A stretch of 64,000 nt of DNA from Bacteroidota bacterium (GCA_024280295.1 JAJRQK010000005.1:1-64000); one strand, 5' to 3'. Counted from the first letter of the stretch, positions 8,210 through 19,189 are shown. Made by a program: numbers and translations. Notes: a model not told the origin generated them from the letters alone.

Positions 8210-10309
8210 ATGAAGAAAATTTTACTCGGATTATTTTCCTGTTTCACATTTTTTGGAAATGCACAAACTTATACTTTTACTACCGCAGGTGTTACAGGGC
8301 GGCTTGGACCTACACAAGTAGATGTGAATACTGCGTATTTAACAACAAATTTAAATGGACAAGTAACAATCAACACTCAGGGTATCCAAGAATGGGTGGT
8401 GCCAATTACTGGGAATTATTCAATCCAAGCCGTTGGTGCATCTGGAGGTAATTCAGTTTGGTCTGGAACCGTATTAGGAGGTTTGGGTTCCGATATGAAA
8501 GGAGATTTTTCCCTTACTGCAGGATCAGTAGTTCAAATACTTGTCGGACAGACTGGTGAAACCGATGCTGTTGGAGGTGGAGGTGGAGCTTCTTATGTTG
8601 CTATTCTAAATGTTCCCCAAATTGTTGCTGGTGGAGGCGGTGGAGCTTCTTCAGATCATCTTGGCATATCTGCGGTGATAACTGAAAGCGGTACGCTAGG
8701 AAGTATGAATATTATCGCAGGTGGAACACTGGGGAATGGTGGTAATGCTTGCCTTACTAATGAGAATAATGGTGGCGCGGGTGGCGGCTTTTTTACTGAC
8801 GGTGCTACACCAAATACGGGGATTGGGTTGAATAATAACGGATTCGGAGGTTTGTCATTCCTCAATGGTGGTATTGGTGGATTAGAAGGTAGATTAGACA
8901 ACGCATGTAGTACAGATGCTTATGGAGGCTTCGGAGGAGGTGGTTCTACGACATGTAATACTGTCGGCGGTGGCGGCGGTGGTGGCTACTCTGGTGGTGC
9001 TGGTGGTCAACATTATGGAAACTGCGGTGGTGGAGCAATTCGAGCTGGCGGCGGCGGTGGTGGATCATATAATACAGGTGCTAATGTGATAAAATTAGCG
9101 GGAATTAATTCAGGTCCAGGATATGTTGTGATTACATCTTTGTGTAATGCAACAACTGTTACACCAGTTATCGCATCACTTACTGATTTTATAGGTCAGT
9201 GTTCATCAACTCCAATAGCTCCAACAGCAATAACCGATTGTGGAAATACAATTATCGGAGTTCCAGATGTTACACTCCCTGTAACTGATCAAGGGACAAC
9301 ACTTGTTACTTGGACATTTTACGCAGCTCCTGGTGTATCAATAACACAAACGCAAAATGTAATTTTAACCGATACAATTGCACCTGTTGCTGATAGCTTG
9401 TCGTTGAATGATGTTTCTGGAACTTGTTTAGTTGATAGTGTTGCGGTAAGCATACCTAGTGCAATAGACAATTGTGAGGGTATAATTTATGGTACACCTG
9501 ATCAATCTTTCCCCATAACTTCAACAACAACAATTATTTGGACATATACAGATACAAGTGGTAATGTTTCGACTCAATCTCAAAATATTATTATCAGTGA
9601 TTCTTTAGTTCCAATTGCAGACAATGCTCAGTTAGTCGATATTGTTGCGTGCGGATCTGCTTCACCAATAGCTCCTACTGCAACAGATAATTGTTCTGGA
9701 TCGATTGTGGGAACATCCGATGTTACTTTACCAATTACAACTAACGGTATGACAGTTATTACATGGGCATTTGATGATGGAAATGGAAATATTTCAACTC
9801 AAACGCAAAATGTAACAGTAACCATCGTTGATAATAGTGTAACAGAAGCTGGTTTCGTCTTAACAGCAAATGCAACTGGAGCAACGTATCAATGGTTGGA
9901 TTGTGATGGCCCTATGGTAATCATTTCAGGTGAAACAGGACAGTCATTTTCGGCTAGCTCAACTGGTAATTATGCTGTTATCGTGACAGAAAATGGTTGT
10001 ATTGATACATCTGCATGTACGTTGATTGATTTCTCTGGTTTAACTGAGCAAAATAAAATTGATGTATCGATCTATCCAATTCCTACTAATGGAATTGTTA
10101 CAATTGAGTTCGGGTTTTTGAAATCCGAAACAGCAGAGTTGAACGTAGTTGATATGCGAGGTCGGGTTATCAATAGTGTGTCAATTAGTTCTGATACTGA
10201 AAACCATGTAGTGGAAATTGATTTGTCTGAGAATGAAAGTGGGGTTTACTTCATCGTACTCGAAGGAGATAATGAAGTGCTCTTCTCTAAACGAGTGGTG
10301 AAAAAATAG
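8210..10309 (+). CDS. Glycine-rich HYR-repeat surface protein with T9SS type A sorting domain
   Basis: Signal peptide MKKILLGLFSCFTFFGNAQ, then a Gly-rich domain of about 250 residues with runs such as 'GGGGGGGYSGGAGGQ' and 'GGGAIRAGGGGGG' (the Gly-rich fold seen in secreted Bacteroidota proteins). Three HYR-like beta-sandwich repeats follow ('VTDQGTTLVTWTFYA', 'ITSTTTIIWTYTD', 'ITTNGMTVITWAFDD', each with a 'DNC' motif), then an Ig-like segment and a type A CTD (IDVSIYPIPTNGIVTIEFG ... SKRVVKK). A cell-surface adhesin or matrix protein is the natural reading. It is a single-gene unit with its own promoter and terminator. Confidence 0.85.
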   Translation: MKKILLGLFSCFTFFGNAQTYTFTTAGVTGRLGPTQVDVNTAYLTTNLNGQVTINTQGIQEWVVPITGNYSIQAVGASGGNSVWSGTVLGGLGSDMKGDFSLTAGSVVQILVGQTGETDAVGGGGGASYVAILNVPQIVAGGGGGASSDHLGISAVITESGTLGSMNIIAGGTLGNGGNACLTNENNGGAGGGFFTDGATPNTGIGLNNNGFGGLSFLNGGIGGLEGRLDNACSTDAYGGFGGGGSTTCNTVGGGGGGGYSGGAGGQHYGNCGGGAIRAGGGGGGSYNTGANVIKLAGINSGPGYVVITSLCNATTVTPVIASLTDFIGQCSSTPIAPTAITDCGNTIIGVPDVTLPVTDQGTTLVTWTFYAAPGVSITQTQNVILTDTIAPVADSLSLNDVSGTCLVDSVAVSIPSAIDNCEGIIYGTPDQSFPITSTTTIIWTYTDTSGNVSTQSQNIIISDSLVPIADNAQLVDIVACGSASPIAPTATDNCSGSIVGTSDVTLPITTNGMTVITWAFDDGNGNISTQTQNVTVTIVDNSVTEAGFVLTANATGATYQWLDCDGPMVIISGETGQSFSASSTGNYAVIVTENGCIDTSACTLIDFSGLTEQNKIDVSIYPIPTNGIVTIEFGFLKSETAELNVVDMRGRVINSVSISSDTENHVVEIDLSENESGVYFIVLEGDNEVLFSKRVVKK

Positions 10310-10329
10310 CATCCGTTTTATACGAAATA

Positions 10330-10369
10330 AAAGTCCCATCTTGAAATTATCAAGGTGGGACTTTTTTTG
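10330..10369 (+). terminator. Rho-independent terminator
   Basis: AAAGTCCCATCTTG / CAAGGTGGGACTTT gives a 14-bp stem with one G-T pair, a 7-nt loop and a TTTTTTT tail, 20 nt after the glycine-rich gene. Confidence 0.9.
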
Positions 10370-10865
10370 TTTCAAAATAACTAGTTGGAATTGTTGGACT
10401 TTATAGAAATCTGAGTTATGTTTTTTCTCAACATGCAAGTATTTTTTTTAAATAGAGTGGTGTCGCAAATGCTTCTCAATCTATTTAGAAGAATGGATTT
10501 ATTGTGTTGTTAATTCTATGCATAAATGCTGAAGTTTTAATTACTGATTCTTAAACTAAACATTGATTAGTTTCACAGAATTTGTTCTTTGTAACCTAAA
10601 GAGAAAGTTTTAGTTAGCTAGGTTGAATTTGAAATCACTTTTATAATTATTGCGAAAAGTGCATAAGATTTAGTCAATTTTAATTGTAGTAATCCCGCTT
10701 ATTCAAAACTTCTTATGTAGTCTCTTCAAATCCATTTGATTAAGCCAATTTGAAGGGAGGTAAATAATTTAAATAGGTTCGGTAATGGTGATTTGAACTA
10801 CATTTAATCGATATAGATTGGGGGGTGTAATTATTCAAAAAAGGTAACCCAACTGAGGTTCACAA
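10370..10865. other. Intergenic stretch, no feature recognised
   Basis: About 500 bp of AT-rich DNA between the terminator of the plus-strand gene and the end of a minus-strand gene. I see no ORF of convincing composition, no repeat and no RNA-like structure. Confidence 0.6.
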
Positions 10866-13451
10866 TTAATCTATAATCAATGTTGTCATAAAGTAATCAT
10901 CATTGCTTGTAACAATTTTTAGATAATAGACTCCGTCTGACAGTACAGATAAATTTAATTCTCGCGTAAATAATTTTTCGTTAGAACTGTAAGCTTTAGT
11001 CATAATTAATTGACCAACACTATTACTGATCTCTATAGAAACTTCAGTTTCAGCGTTAAACGCGAAATCAAGATTCAACTTTCCATCAGTTGGATTTGGG
11101 TAGACAGAAACAAATGTATTTGTCTTAAGGTTAATTGACCTAGTAGCAGAATAGTTGAAATCTCCATTCTTATCAACCTGCTTCAGTCGATAGTAAGTAG
11201 TTCCTTCAAATGGGCGTAAATCAAATTCTATATAATTTAACTCTGTAGTGGAATTTCCGTTGCCTTGTTGTTTGGCAAACACTTCGAAATTAACGGCATC
11301 TAAACTTCTTTCAAGTAAAAAATAATCGTTATTATATTCGCTAGCTGTTGTCCATAAAAGCTCTACGGATTCATTAGGCAAAAGACGTGCATCGAATGAC
11401 GTTAACTCAACGGGTAAGATAATACACGAATTTACATCAACAGTTACAGTTAAAGTCTGTTTGTACTCACATAACCCACTCACTTCGCACGTATAGGTCT
11501 GCGTTGTTGCTGGAACTACTGAAACTGATTGAGTTGTTTCACCTGAATGTGCCCACAAATAAGATGTCGCCCCAGCAGGAGCAGTAAGAATCACGGAATT
11601 ACCTGGACAGACATCAACTGGAGTAATGTCTGGGAACAGAACACCTGAATTTGGTGCAATTGTGTAATTACAAATATCTCCTGCAAAACCATCAACCATA
11701 AGATAATAATTGTTGCCAATTGTTAAGCCATTTGCTGTAATTGTAAATCCAGTGCTGCTTTCTTCAAAGTTAGAGACAGGAATAAAGCTTGAACAATTTG
11801 TACCTTCAAATACCTGCATTTGAATTCCACCAGCAGGGTATGAGCCTACCCAACAATCGAAAATACTTACCGAAAGAACCGCTGTTGTTGCTGAAGCGGT
11901 AAATTCGATCCAACTATTATTTTCAATATTCACATCGATAAATGTTGAGCCTGTTCCCCAAGGGCCTGCAGATCCAAAAATTCCACCTGAATCTGTTCCA
12001 TCAGGTAAATTAACTCCTAGTGCAGTTTCATTATTTGCAAACATATTACTAGGGCGATCTGCTGTATAAGATGAACTTGTTGATGCACTGTATCCATTAA
12101 TGTCACAGATGAAAAGAGCGTTAGCACAATCGTCATTGGTTACTGTAGAGGCACATATTCCAAACGTTCCTTGAGAGGTGCCAAATCCAAAATAACGCAA
12201 ATAAACCGTTGAATCAGGTGGTAGTCCCGATTCGGATATGAGTGGTAGGAAGTCATTTGAAGCGCCAGGGTAATTATGATCATCAGAACAGGCAATTTGT
12301 GTGAGTGAACCACAAACTCCAGAATACAAAACCATAACGCCATCAGTAATTGATCCTGCTCCGCCATTAGGTTGAGGAGTTACATCAACGTTTCCAGAGG
12401 CAGGAACAGTAATTGCAAACCACACATCGTGCGATGACCCAGAAAACCCACCAATTGCCGCCCCGCTGCCGCCAACACAGCTAGAAGGATTTGGCTCTGC
12501 TACGGAAGCTGTTGAACCAACAGTAGTAAACTGTGAATATTGACAAGCAGAAGTCACATCAGGTAATTGAATGGCATTTGCACAGTCATCATTAGTAGGC
12601 GCCGAAGTTGGTGTACCTGTGATACAGATTTGAAAATCTCCCGTTTCTCCACCGTAGTAATCGTAAACTCGAACGAGGTAAGTGTTTCCTGGAACGAGTC
12701 CGACTATATCTTGTTGCTCATTTTGTGATGTAAAGGTGTTATCGATACAAGCAATTGTAGTCAGTGACCCACAAGTTCCGCTGTAGATTTGGAATACTAG
12801 ATCTAATGGATCTATAGGACTAACTAAAATATTTTGTAAAGAATTGGTGGCTACAAAACTGAACCAGACATCATCATCAGCGTTTCCTGCACATCCAGGA
12901 AAAGATTGAGTTGCCCCATTCGTTGTTGCACTTGTAAATGAGCATGCTGTATTTACAGGAAGCGAAGTAGGGGATCCACAAAGGTTGTTAACTGGAGGTG
13001 GAGGAGGAAGAGTAATACATAAAGTAAAATTACCTGAACCTGACCCTACAAAATAATCGTAAACTCTTATTCGGTAAGTAATACCAATTGTTAGTCCAGT
13101 ACTATTGATCACTTCATTTTCTCCTGTGAGTCCATTGTCCTTGCAAACTAAGGATACCAATGCCGCACAAGGTCCAGAAAATAGTTGAACAACTGGATCA
13201 AATCCTGCACTGGCAGTGACTGTAATTTGATGCCCTGTTGCTGTTGCAACAAACTGATACCAAACATCATCATCTGCTGTTCCTACACAACCAGGAATGG
13301 TTTGTGTTGCACCAGTTGTAGTGCCTGAAATAGGCGCAGAACAATTTGCCGTAATGGCTATTGCAGTTGCGGCAGAGCATCCATCAGATTGAGAATAAAC
13401 TAATGAAGTTGTGAACAGCAGTACTGAGTACAATAAAATTAAATTCTTCAT
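10866..13451 (-). CDS. Large secreted protein with PPC-like repeats and T9SS type A sorting domain
   Basis: Signal peptide MKNLILLYSVLLFTTSLVYSQ. The first ~550 residues contain four repeats of a bacterial pre-peptidase C-terminal-like beta domain, each with a 'DDVWYQFVAT' or 'HDVWFAITVP' strand and an 'xYSGxCGSLTxIACxD' strand with paired Cys. Next come an Ig-like segment (SVVPATTQTYTCEVSGLC) and the fibronectin-like module common before type A CTDs (LPVELTSFDARLLPNESVELLWTT). The CTD opens with 'SVYPNPTDGKLNL' and ends in FMTTLIID. Exported and surface attached; ligand unknown. It shares a 6-nt junction with the small upstream gene, so the two form an operon. Confidence 0.85.
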   Translation of the reverse strand: MKNLILLYSVLLFTTSLVYSQSDGCSAATAIAITANCSAPISGTTTGATQTIPGCVGTADDDVWYQFVATATGHQITVTASAGFDPVVQLFSGPCAALVSLVCKDNGLTGENEVINSTGLTIGITYRIRVYDYFVGSGSGNFTLCITLPPPPPVNNLCGSPTSLPVNTACSFTSATTNGATQSFPGCAGNADDDVWFSFVATNSLQNILVSPIDPLDLVFQIYSGTCGSLTTIACIDNTFTSQNEQQDIVGLVPGNTYLVRVYDYYGGETGDFQICITGTPTSAPTNDDCANAIQLPDVTSACQYSQFTTVGSTASVAEPNPSSCVGGSGAAIGGFSGSSHDVWFAITVPASGNVDVTPQPNGGAGSITDGVMVLYSGVCGSLTQIACSDDHNYPGASNDFLPLISESGLPPDSTVYLRYFGFGTSQGTFGICASTVTNDDCANALFICDINGYSASTSSSYTADRPSNMFANNETALGVNLPDGTDSGGIFGSAGPWGTGSTFIDVNIENNSWIEFTASATTAVLSVSIFDCWVGSYPAGGIQMQVFEGTNCSSFIPVSNFEESSTGFTITANGLTIGNNYYLMVDGFAGDICNYTIAPNSGVLFPDITPVDVCPGNSVILTAPAGATSYLWAHSGETTQSVSVVPATTQTYTCEVSGLCEYKQTLTVTVDVNSCIILPVELTSFDARLLPNESVELLWTTASEYNNDYFLLERSLDAVNFEVFAKQQGNGNSTTELNYIEFDLRPFEGTTYYRLKQVDKNGDFNYSATRSINLKTNTFVSVYPNPTDGKLNLDFAFNAETEVSIEISNSVGQLIMTKAYSSNEKLFTRELNLSVLSDGVYYLKIVTSNDDYFMTTLIID

Positions 13452-13457
13452 AAGACT

Positions 13458-13778
13458 CTAGTTAGTTCGCTCTCTAAATGAGAGTGGCGATAAGTTTCGA
13501 TCTAGCAAAAATGATTTTAACTCTTTTGGAGAAAATTGATCGTCCGCTGATCCTCGTTTTTCTTTCATTTCAGAATCAAGAATAATGAACATTTCACCGC
13601 GCATTGATTCTGCTTTATATTTAATCTTAACAGTTGAAATTGATGCTAGTTTAGCACACTCATGCTCCATTTCAGTAATGAGAAAAGGATCAATTTCCCC
13701 TTCGAATGTGTAGATGTATGTTTGTCCATAACAGGTAGAAGTAAAAAGCACCCCTAGAAGAATGATGATAAGTTTCAT
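13458..13778 (-). CDS. Small secreted protein of unknown function
   Basis: 106 residues with a signal peptide MKLIIILLGVLFTSTCYGQ. The mature part (~87 residues) is charged and has one Cys ('MEHECAKL'). The pattern 'YTFEGEIDPFLITEMEHECAKLASIS' followed by 'VKIKYKAESMRGEMFIIL' suggests a small alpha/beta fold. It lies 6 nt upstream of the large PPC-repeat gene on the same strand and is probably co-transcribed with it. Family not recognised. Confidence 0.7.
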   Translation of the reverse strand: MKLIIILLGVLFTSTCYGQTYIYTFEGEIDPFLITEMEHECAKLASISTVKIKYKAESMRGEMFIILDSEMKEKRGSADDQFSPKELKSFLLDRNLSPLSFRERTN

Positions 13779-13895
13779 GTGTAGTAGTATTTGTGATTGA
13801 TGTGATATTCACTTAACTCCCACAAAAATAGGGTTTTTCATTGTCGAAAGCAAGTGTAATCGCCAATCAATCGAGCAAAAGCAAAGATAGATCGG

Positions 13896-16019
13896 CTATT
13901 TTAGCTGTTTAAGTGCTTCATTAGCTTTTTGAACTGGTCGCTGACAGGTATTATTCTGACAGACGTAAATGGTCGTTTGATTAGGTACTAATTTACTCTC
14001 TAGTGTTTCAAGATTTCCTTCTTTTTTACCACCATAGAAAAGAACATTTGGCAAATATTCTTGATCCATTTCTTTTCTTAATTCCAAGCAATTTGGGCCT
14101 ACAATAGCTACTTCATAAGGTGCTTTTGTGAGATGAATGAATAATCGATTCCAATTCGAATAAAAATAAGGGTTTTGAGTAGCCCTTTCTGAAACTATAT
14201 TTATCATTTTTCTTGACATTTCTAGTTGGTCTGGATTATAGAAATACTGTCCTAATGCGAAGAGATTTCTTGCCATAACAGAGTTAGAAGATGGGATAAC
14301 ATTATCACTGATTTCACGCTTACGAGTGATCAAATTAGAGTGTTCGGAATGAGTATAAAAGAACATTCCAGAGTTGTTATCGTGAAAATACTTTATCGTA
14401 TAGCTAGTAAGTTCATTTGCACGAATGATCCATTTCTCATCTAGTGTTGCTTGATAGAGGTCAATAAATGCATCGATAGTAAGTGCATAGTCATCAAGAA
14501 AACCATGAATGGAGTGTTTTCCATTCTTATAGCTTCTCATCAGTTCTCCTTTGTGTTTCTTACTGTTCAAATATAGAAAATTAGCATTATTTAGAGCTGC
14601 CTGGAGAAATTCATCTTCATCGAAAGCGCGATAGGCATCAACATAGCCCTTTAACATTAATGCATTCCAAGAAGTTAGTTGCTTGTCATCAAGTCCTGGT
14701 CTTACTCGCGTTTCTCTTTCTTTTAGAAGGATCGATTTACATCTTTCGAGTGTTTTACTCAATTCTTTAGAATCTAACCCTTTCTTCTTTGCGAATTCTT
14801 TCAATTCATTTGTACGAAATAACACATTGTTACCATACTCCCAATTACCTCGTTTTGTGATATGATAGTATTCTGAAAACAGGGAAGCATCAGCACCTAA
14901 AAGATTGTCGATTTCTGTACTTTTCCACACATAGAATTTACCTTCTTCTCCATCACTATCAGCATCTAGGGAGGAATAGAAACTACCATTTATTGCTGTT
15001 AACTCGCGACGAATGAATTCTAGGGTTTCGTAGACTACCAGTTTGTATTCAAGATTTTTATCCGCTTGCCAAGCATGAGAATAGAGACTTACAAGTTGAG
15101 CACTATCGTACAACATCTTTTCAAAGTGAGGGATATGCCAATCAATATCTGTTGAGTAACGTGCAAAACCACCACCGACATGATCATATATTCCTCCTTG
15201 TGACATTCCCTTGAGGGTACTATTTAGTGACTTCTTTACTGTCTGATCCTGCGTTAAATGATGGTATTGAAGGGCGTATTCCCAAAATGAAGGCATTGGG
15301 AATTTGGGCGCTTGATTAAGACCTCCCTTTGCAAAGTCAAGTCGAGATGATAAGTCATCAAAACCTTGCGCTAATACCTCAACTTTAAAAGGAGATGGTT
15401 TTCCTTGGATTTCTAATTCGTCGGATGTTACTAATCCTTGTGCTACTTGTTCAGCTCCACCGACTAGAACTTCGGGTTCAGTTTCGTGTAGATTTATGAA
15501 ATGATTGAGCACTTCTGTCCAATTGCTATTTGAAAAATAAGTTCCCCCAAAAAAAGGTTTGCCATTTGGGAGAGCAATAATATTTAACGGCCACCCGCCA
15601 CCACCATTCATTATTCGAGCAGCATCCATATAAAGTGCATCCACATCTGGTCGTTCCTCACGATCGACCTTTATTGAAATAAAATGGTCATTCATTAGCT
15701 TTGCGACTACTGTGTCTTCAAAACTTTCATGCTCCATAACATGGCACCAATGGCAGGATGAATATCCAATACTGATGATAACTAGTTTATTCTCGATTTC
15801 GGCTTTCTTAAGAGCTTCATCTCCCCAAGGATACCAATCTACAGGATTATGAGCATGCTGGAGAAGGTAAGGGCTCGTTTCGTTGATCAAGGCATTAGTG
15901 AAGACGTGATCATTTGGTTTCACTTTCTCTGCGGTTGATGCACAACCTGTAAAGAGACTGATAGCCATCAAAAGTACTACTAATGAGGAATTGAATTGTT
16001 TTAAATGAGCTTTATTCAC
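13896..16019 (-). CDS. DUF255/thioredoxin-domain lipoprotein (YyaL/SSP411-like)
   Basis: 707 residues, close to family length. An N-terminal lipoprotein signal has a lipobox at 'SLFTGC'. The thioredoxin-like DUF255 domain spans about 40-200 ('[18 protein letters not shown]' and the CxxC-type '[16 protein letters not shown]'), followed by an (alpha/alpha)6-barrel-like region resembling N-acylglucosamine epimerases ('[23 protein letters not shown]', '[13 protein letters not shown]'). The family is widespread (SPATA20 in animals), and its reaction is not established. The lipobox suggests a membrane-anchored form. It is monocistronic. Confidence 0.9.
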   Translation of the reverse strand: MNKAHLKQFNSSLVVLLMAISLFTGCASTAEKVKPNDHVFTNALINETSPYLLQHAHNPVDWYPWGDEALKKAEIENKLVIISIGYSSCHWCHVMEHESFEDTVVAKLMNDHFISIKVDREERPDVDALYMDAARIMNGGGGWPLNIIALPNGKPFFGGTYFSNSNWTEVLNHFINLHETEPEVLVGGAEQVAQGLVTSDELEIQGKPSPFKVEVLAQGFDDLSSRLDFAKGGLNQAPKFPMPSFWEYALQYHHLTQDQTVKKSLNSTLKGMSQGGIYDHVGGGFARYSTDIDWHIPHFEKMLYDSAQLVSLYSHAWQADKNLEYKLVVYETLEFIRRELTAINGSFYSSLDADSDGEEGKFYVWKSTEIDNLLGADASLFSEYYHITKRGNWEYGNNVLFRTNELKEFAKKKGLDSKELSKTLERCKSILLKERETRVRPGLDDKQLTSWNALMLKGYVDAYRAFDEDEFLQAALNNANFLYLNSKKHKGELMRSYKNGKHSIHGFLDDYALTIDAFIDLYQATLDEKWIIRANELTSYTIKYFHDNNSGMFFYTHSEHSNLITRKREISDNVIPSSNSVMARNLFALGQYFYNPDQLEMSRKMINIVSERATQNPYFYSNWNRLFIHLTKAPYEVAIVGPNCLELRKEMDQEYLPNVLFYGGKKEGNLETLESKLVPNQTTIYVCQNNTCQRPVQKANEALKQLK

Positions 16020-16466
16020 AATATCGGTATGTTTGATTTCAAAGATACTTAAAAGGTAAGACTTGAATTGTTCAGATCTAGTTTTACCATGATTGATCGA
16101 ATTTGCTCAAAGAAAAGCTATTCATCTTGTTCTAACTGACAGATAATCGGCTTTGTTTTCCATTACTATGGTAGTGCTCCCCCCTTCTCAATTCTAAAAT
16201 GCAAGAAAACAAATGCGTTGGGATCAAAAGAAATTTATTGATAGCAAAATTATATGATGAATGAAAACTGTTAAGATTGGTAGGTGCAACGTTATATCGC
16301 AAGTGTTCATTGAAGTGTCACTGAATATTACGTTTTTTAGTAACTTGAGATCACTTTTTTGAGTTAGATAATGAATTGTTTCACCAATTTCAACCTAGAT
16401 TTCAACTAAATTTAGAGGTGAAAGACGTTTCAAACTACTATCTTTATTCGATCCGAAATTAAGTTC
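16020..16466. other. Divergent intergenic region with a minus-strand -7 box
   Basis: 447 bp between the divergent DUF255 gene and the NarL-type kinase gene. On the minus strand TATCTTTG (plus-strand 16040-16047) is a perfect TAnnTTTG -7 box 21 nt before the DUF255 start. On the plus strand TATCTTTA near 16439 could serve the kinase gene. No ORF or repeat was seen. Confidence 0.45.
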
Positions 16467-18446
16467 ATGCTAAGACAAATTTCACTTCTAACGATTTTCG
16501 TTATTATTGGCTTTCAGAGCTTTGGACAGTTCTATATTGACTTTCCAGAAGTTAAGAGATATGAAAATAAGTTGCATCGACTCGATAATTTCTTGAAGAC
16601 GAATCCAACCAACCAAGAATCATATTTCTCAGAACTTTATCAACAAGCGAAATCAACGAAAAATGTTACCCTCGAAACGATTTTGGATATTCTAAAAGGT
16701 TCTGGGTTTTATTACTCTGGTCAATCTGATAGTGCTGTTATTTATTTCAATAAAGCAGTATCGTCCGCGGTGAAAATTCATGAGCCTAGTCTTCTTTCTA
16801 CAGCTAGAATTAGAAAAATTTTTATTATAAGTGATTGGACGAATTCTGACGTTGCTTACCGCTTAGTTAAGGATGAGTATGAAATTGCTAGAGAAAATAA
16901 AGATACCTTGAGTATGATGCTTGCGCTTAACGGAATGAGTCTGTTTAGCAAAGAAGATGAGAGTATATTGAAAGCTATCGAGCTTGCTCTTGAGAGTAAT
17001 AACGAATACGAATATGGATCACTGTTAAATAATCTTGCCGTTTCAAAGCTAGATCATGGAGATACTGAAGGTGCTCTTTCAGATTTAATCACCTGTCTTA
17101 GAATTGCTCAAGATGTAAATGATGTCCGATTAGAATTAACCGTATTGGAGAACTTGGGATACTACTACATGGAAGTAGATTCGTTGGATTTGGCAAAGAA
17201 AGAATTTCAAGAAACTTATGAAAAAGCTGCTAGGTTAAGGCATTATCAGATTGCATTAACATCAATAATAAATTTGAGTGGACTGTATAGAGAGTTAGAA
17301 GATTTTGCCAAAAGCGATTCACTTATTGATATTGGACTCCAATTGGCAAGGGATGGAAATTCACTTCATTTTGTCTCTTATATCTATTTGAATATGGCCG
17401 GTAATGAACTTAATAGTTCAAATTATACTAAAGTGAATCAATATTTGGATTCTGTTGAATACTACATGCAATACACTCAGAATTCAGGTGTTGGTGCTGG
17501 GATTTATCAGCTTAAGTACCAAATGGCTAAAAAACGTGGGAATGCTGATCAAGCTTTGGAATATTACATCCAGTTGATGGATTTTCAAGATTCTGTGGAT
17601 AATAATGGTCATGTTCAGATGATAACTGAATTACAATTAAAATATGACGTTGATCAGCAAGAGAAGCAGAGAGAAAATGACAAGCGATTGTACGAAGATG
17701 AATTGGCTAAAAGAGAGTTGAATAATTTAGTTCTCAAACAAAAAATCGCGATTGGACTTGTGCTGGTCGTCATTTTTTTAGCAGCTCTAATCATCTATTA
17801 TTTTCGCCATAAACATAAGAAACAATCTGAATTTAGTCTAGCTTTAGTAAACAAACTAGAAGAGGAACGTGGTAGGATTGCACGCGACTTACATGATGGA
17901 TTGGGACAAAGTTTAATCATATTAAAAAACAAATTTAATAACCTTGGCATGAATGAGAATTCAGAGGTTAGTTCGGTTGATAAAGGATTCTCAGATACGA
18001 TAGAAGAAGTTCGGAGTATTTCCAGAACACTTATTCCTCCTGAATTGAGACGGTTGGGCTTGAAGAAGTCCTTGCTCAAGATGCTGAAAGATATCGAAAA
18101 TACTACAGGTACAATTGTGTCATCTGAGCTTGATGATTTGGAGGATCTTAAGTTATCACAACCTCAAGAAATCAGAATCTACCGCATCATTCAAGAGTTG
18201 ATAAATAATACGCTCAAACACGCCAAAGCAAGTTCTCTTCGTGTTGAGTTAGAGAAGTTTTCGAATCATTTTACCATTGTTTATCAAGATAACGGTGTTG
18301 GAATACAATCGGACCGAGTGGATGTTAAATCGGACTCTATTGGTTTGAAAAGTATTGAACAACGATTGAAAATATTAAATGGCTCCATAAAGTATGATAA
18401 ACCGGTTAAAGGTTTTCGTGCCGTAATTAAAATAAAAATTAACTAG
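16467..18446 (+). CDS. TPR-containing sensor histidine kinase, NarL/HisKA_3 type
   Basis: Signal peptide MLRQISLLTIFVIIGFQSFGQ, then ~380 periplasmic residues of TPR-like helical repeats (DTEGALSDLITCLRIAQ, DLAKKEFQETYEKAARL), a coiled-coil segment, one membrane helix near 426-447 (IGLVLVVIFLAALIIYYF), the HisKA_3 dimerisation helix with phospho-accepting His476 in 'RIARDLHDGLGQS', and an HATPase_c domain (N box 'QELINNTLKHAKAS', G box 'DNGVGIQ'). It should phosphorylate the response regulator encoded 3 nt downstream. The signal is unknown; TPRs suggest a protein or peptide. Confidence 0.93.
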   Translation: MLRQISLLTIFVIIGFQSFGQFYIDFPEVKRYENKLHRLDNFLKTNPTNQESYFSELYQQAKSTKNVTLETILDILKGSGFYYSGQSDSAVIYFNKAVSSAVKIHEPSLLSTARIRKIFIISDWTNSDVAYRLVKDEYEIARENKDTLSMMLALNGMSLFSKEDESILKAIELALESNNEYEYGSLLNNLAVSKLDHGDTEGALSDLITCLRIAQDVNDVRLELTVLENLGYYYMEVDSLDLAKKEFQETYEKAARLRHYQIALTSIINLSGLYRELEDFAKSDSLIDIGLQLARDGNSLHFVSYIYLNMAGNELNSSNYTKVNQYLDSVEYYMQYTQNSGVGAGIYQLKYQMAKKRGNADQALEYYIQLMDFQDSVDNNGHVQMITELQLKYDVDQQEKQRENDKRLYEDELAKRELNNLVLKQKIAIGLVLVVIFLAALIIYYFRHKHKKQSEFSLALVNKLEEERGRIARDLHDGLGQSLIILKNKFNNLGMNENSEVSSVDKGFSDTIEEVRSISRTLIPPELRRLGLKKSLLKMLKDIENTTGTIVSSELDDLEDLKLSQPQEIRIYRIIQELINNTLKHAKASSLRVELEKFSNHFTIVYQDNGVGIQSDRVDVKSDSIGLKSIEQRLKILNGSIKYDKPVKGFRAVIKIKIN

Positions 18447-18449
18447 ACT

Positions 18450-19118
18450 ATGCGCATATTGTTAGCTGATGATCATCCCATTTTTCGCAAAGGGCTTAAG
18501 GCTGTTATTGAGAATGAATATGAGTACTGCGTAGTAGTTGAAGTAAACAATGGTGATGACGCAATTAAAGAGCTGAAGTACGACTCTTTTGCAATTTGCA
18601 TTCTTGACATTGACATGCCAGGAAGCTCAGGAATAGAAGTGCTTTATTACATTAAAGAGAACTCCGTGAATGTGAAGCCAATTATGCTTACAATGCATAA
18701 AGATGAACTCTTCTTTAACGAAGCTTTTGACAATGGAGCAATCGGATACCTTTTAAAGGAAGATTCTAGTATTGAATTATTCGACTGTATTTCAAATATT
18801 CTCGCTGGAAGTTCATTTGTAAGTGAGAAATTGATTCCATTCGTACAAAATCGGAAGTCATTCACATCAAAATTAAGTGAATTCTATCGCCTTGTTGACT
18901 CTTTGACAAATGCTGAGTTTAATACACTAAGGCTGGTTGCAAAGAACAAAACATCTAAGGAAATTTCAGAGTTATTATTTGTCACTGTGAAATCCGTAGA
19001 GAACTATCGCACGAGAATCTGTAAAAAACTTGATATTACTGGAGGAAGCAATACGCTTTATAAATGGTGTGTTGAAAATAAAGTATTGATTGATAGGAAG
19101 GAAGCGAGAATGAGTTAA
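18450..19118 (+). CDS. LuxR/NarL-family response regulator
   Basis: 222 residues. Receiver domain 1-120 with acidic pair 'ADDHP', phospho-accepting Asp in 'CILDIDMPG', Thr/Met in 'IMLTMHKDE' and Lys in 'LLKED'. The C-terminal LuxR HTH lies at about 150-205 (AEFNTLRLVAKNKTSKEISELLFVTVKSVENYRTRI). It pairs with the kinase whose stop lies 3 nt upstream. Its 3' end is only 10 nt from the start of the cassette-like insertion, so any former downstream neighbour has been separated from it. Confidence 0.95.
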   Translation: MRILLADDHPIFRKGLKAVIENEYEYCVVVEVNNGDDAIKELKYDSFAICILDIDMPGSSGIEVLYYIKENSVNVKPIMLTMHKDELFFNEAFDNGAIGYLLKEDSSIELFDCISNILAGSSFVSEKLIPFVQNRKSFTSKLSEFYRLVDSLTNAEFNTLRLVAKNKTSKEISELLFVTVKSVENYRTRICKKLDITGGSNTLYKWCVENKVLIDRKEARMS

Positions 19119-19128
19119 GTTTATGGTA

Positions 19129-19140
19129 GCGTTGGCAACA
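19129..19140 (+). repeat. Cassette boundary core sequence (left)
   Basis: GCGTTGGCAACA. Its reverse complement TGTTGCCAAC recurs at 19743-19752, and GCGTTGGCA recurs at the right end of the hairpin (19926-19934). The three copies bracket the GNAT gene like recombination core sites. Confidence 0.6.
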
Positions 19141-19189
19141 ATAAAAAAAACTGAACTGGAAACTTGAAATTACAATACAAAAAAACAAG

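Noticed and set aside
8656-8901. Minus-strand Pro-rich ORF (SNLPSNPPIPPL...)
   Set aside because: It is the antisense of the Gly-rich region (GGN codons read as Pro/Ala); no start signal and no independent coding evidence.
16467-19118. Possible hybrid or phosphorelay system
   Set aside because: The kinase has no receiver or Hpt domain and the regulator is a plain NarL type; this is an ordinary two-component pair.
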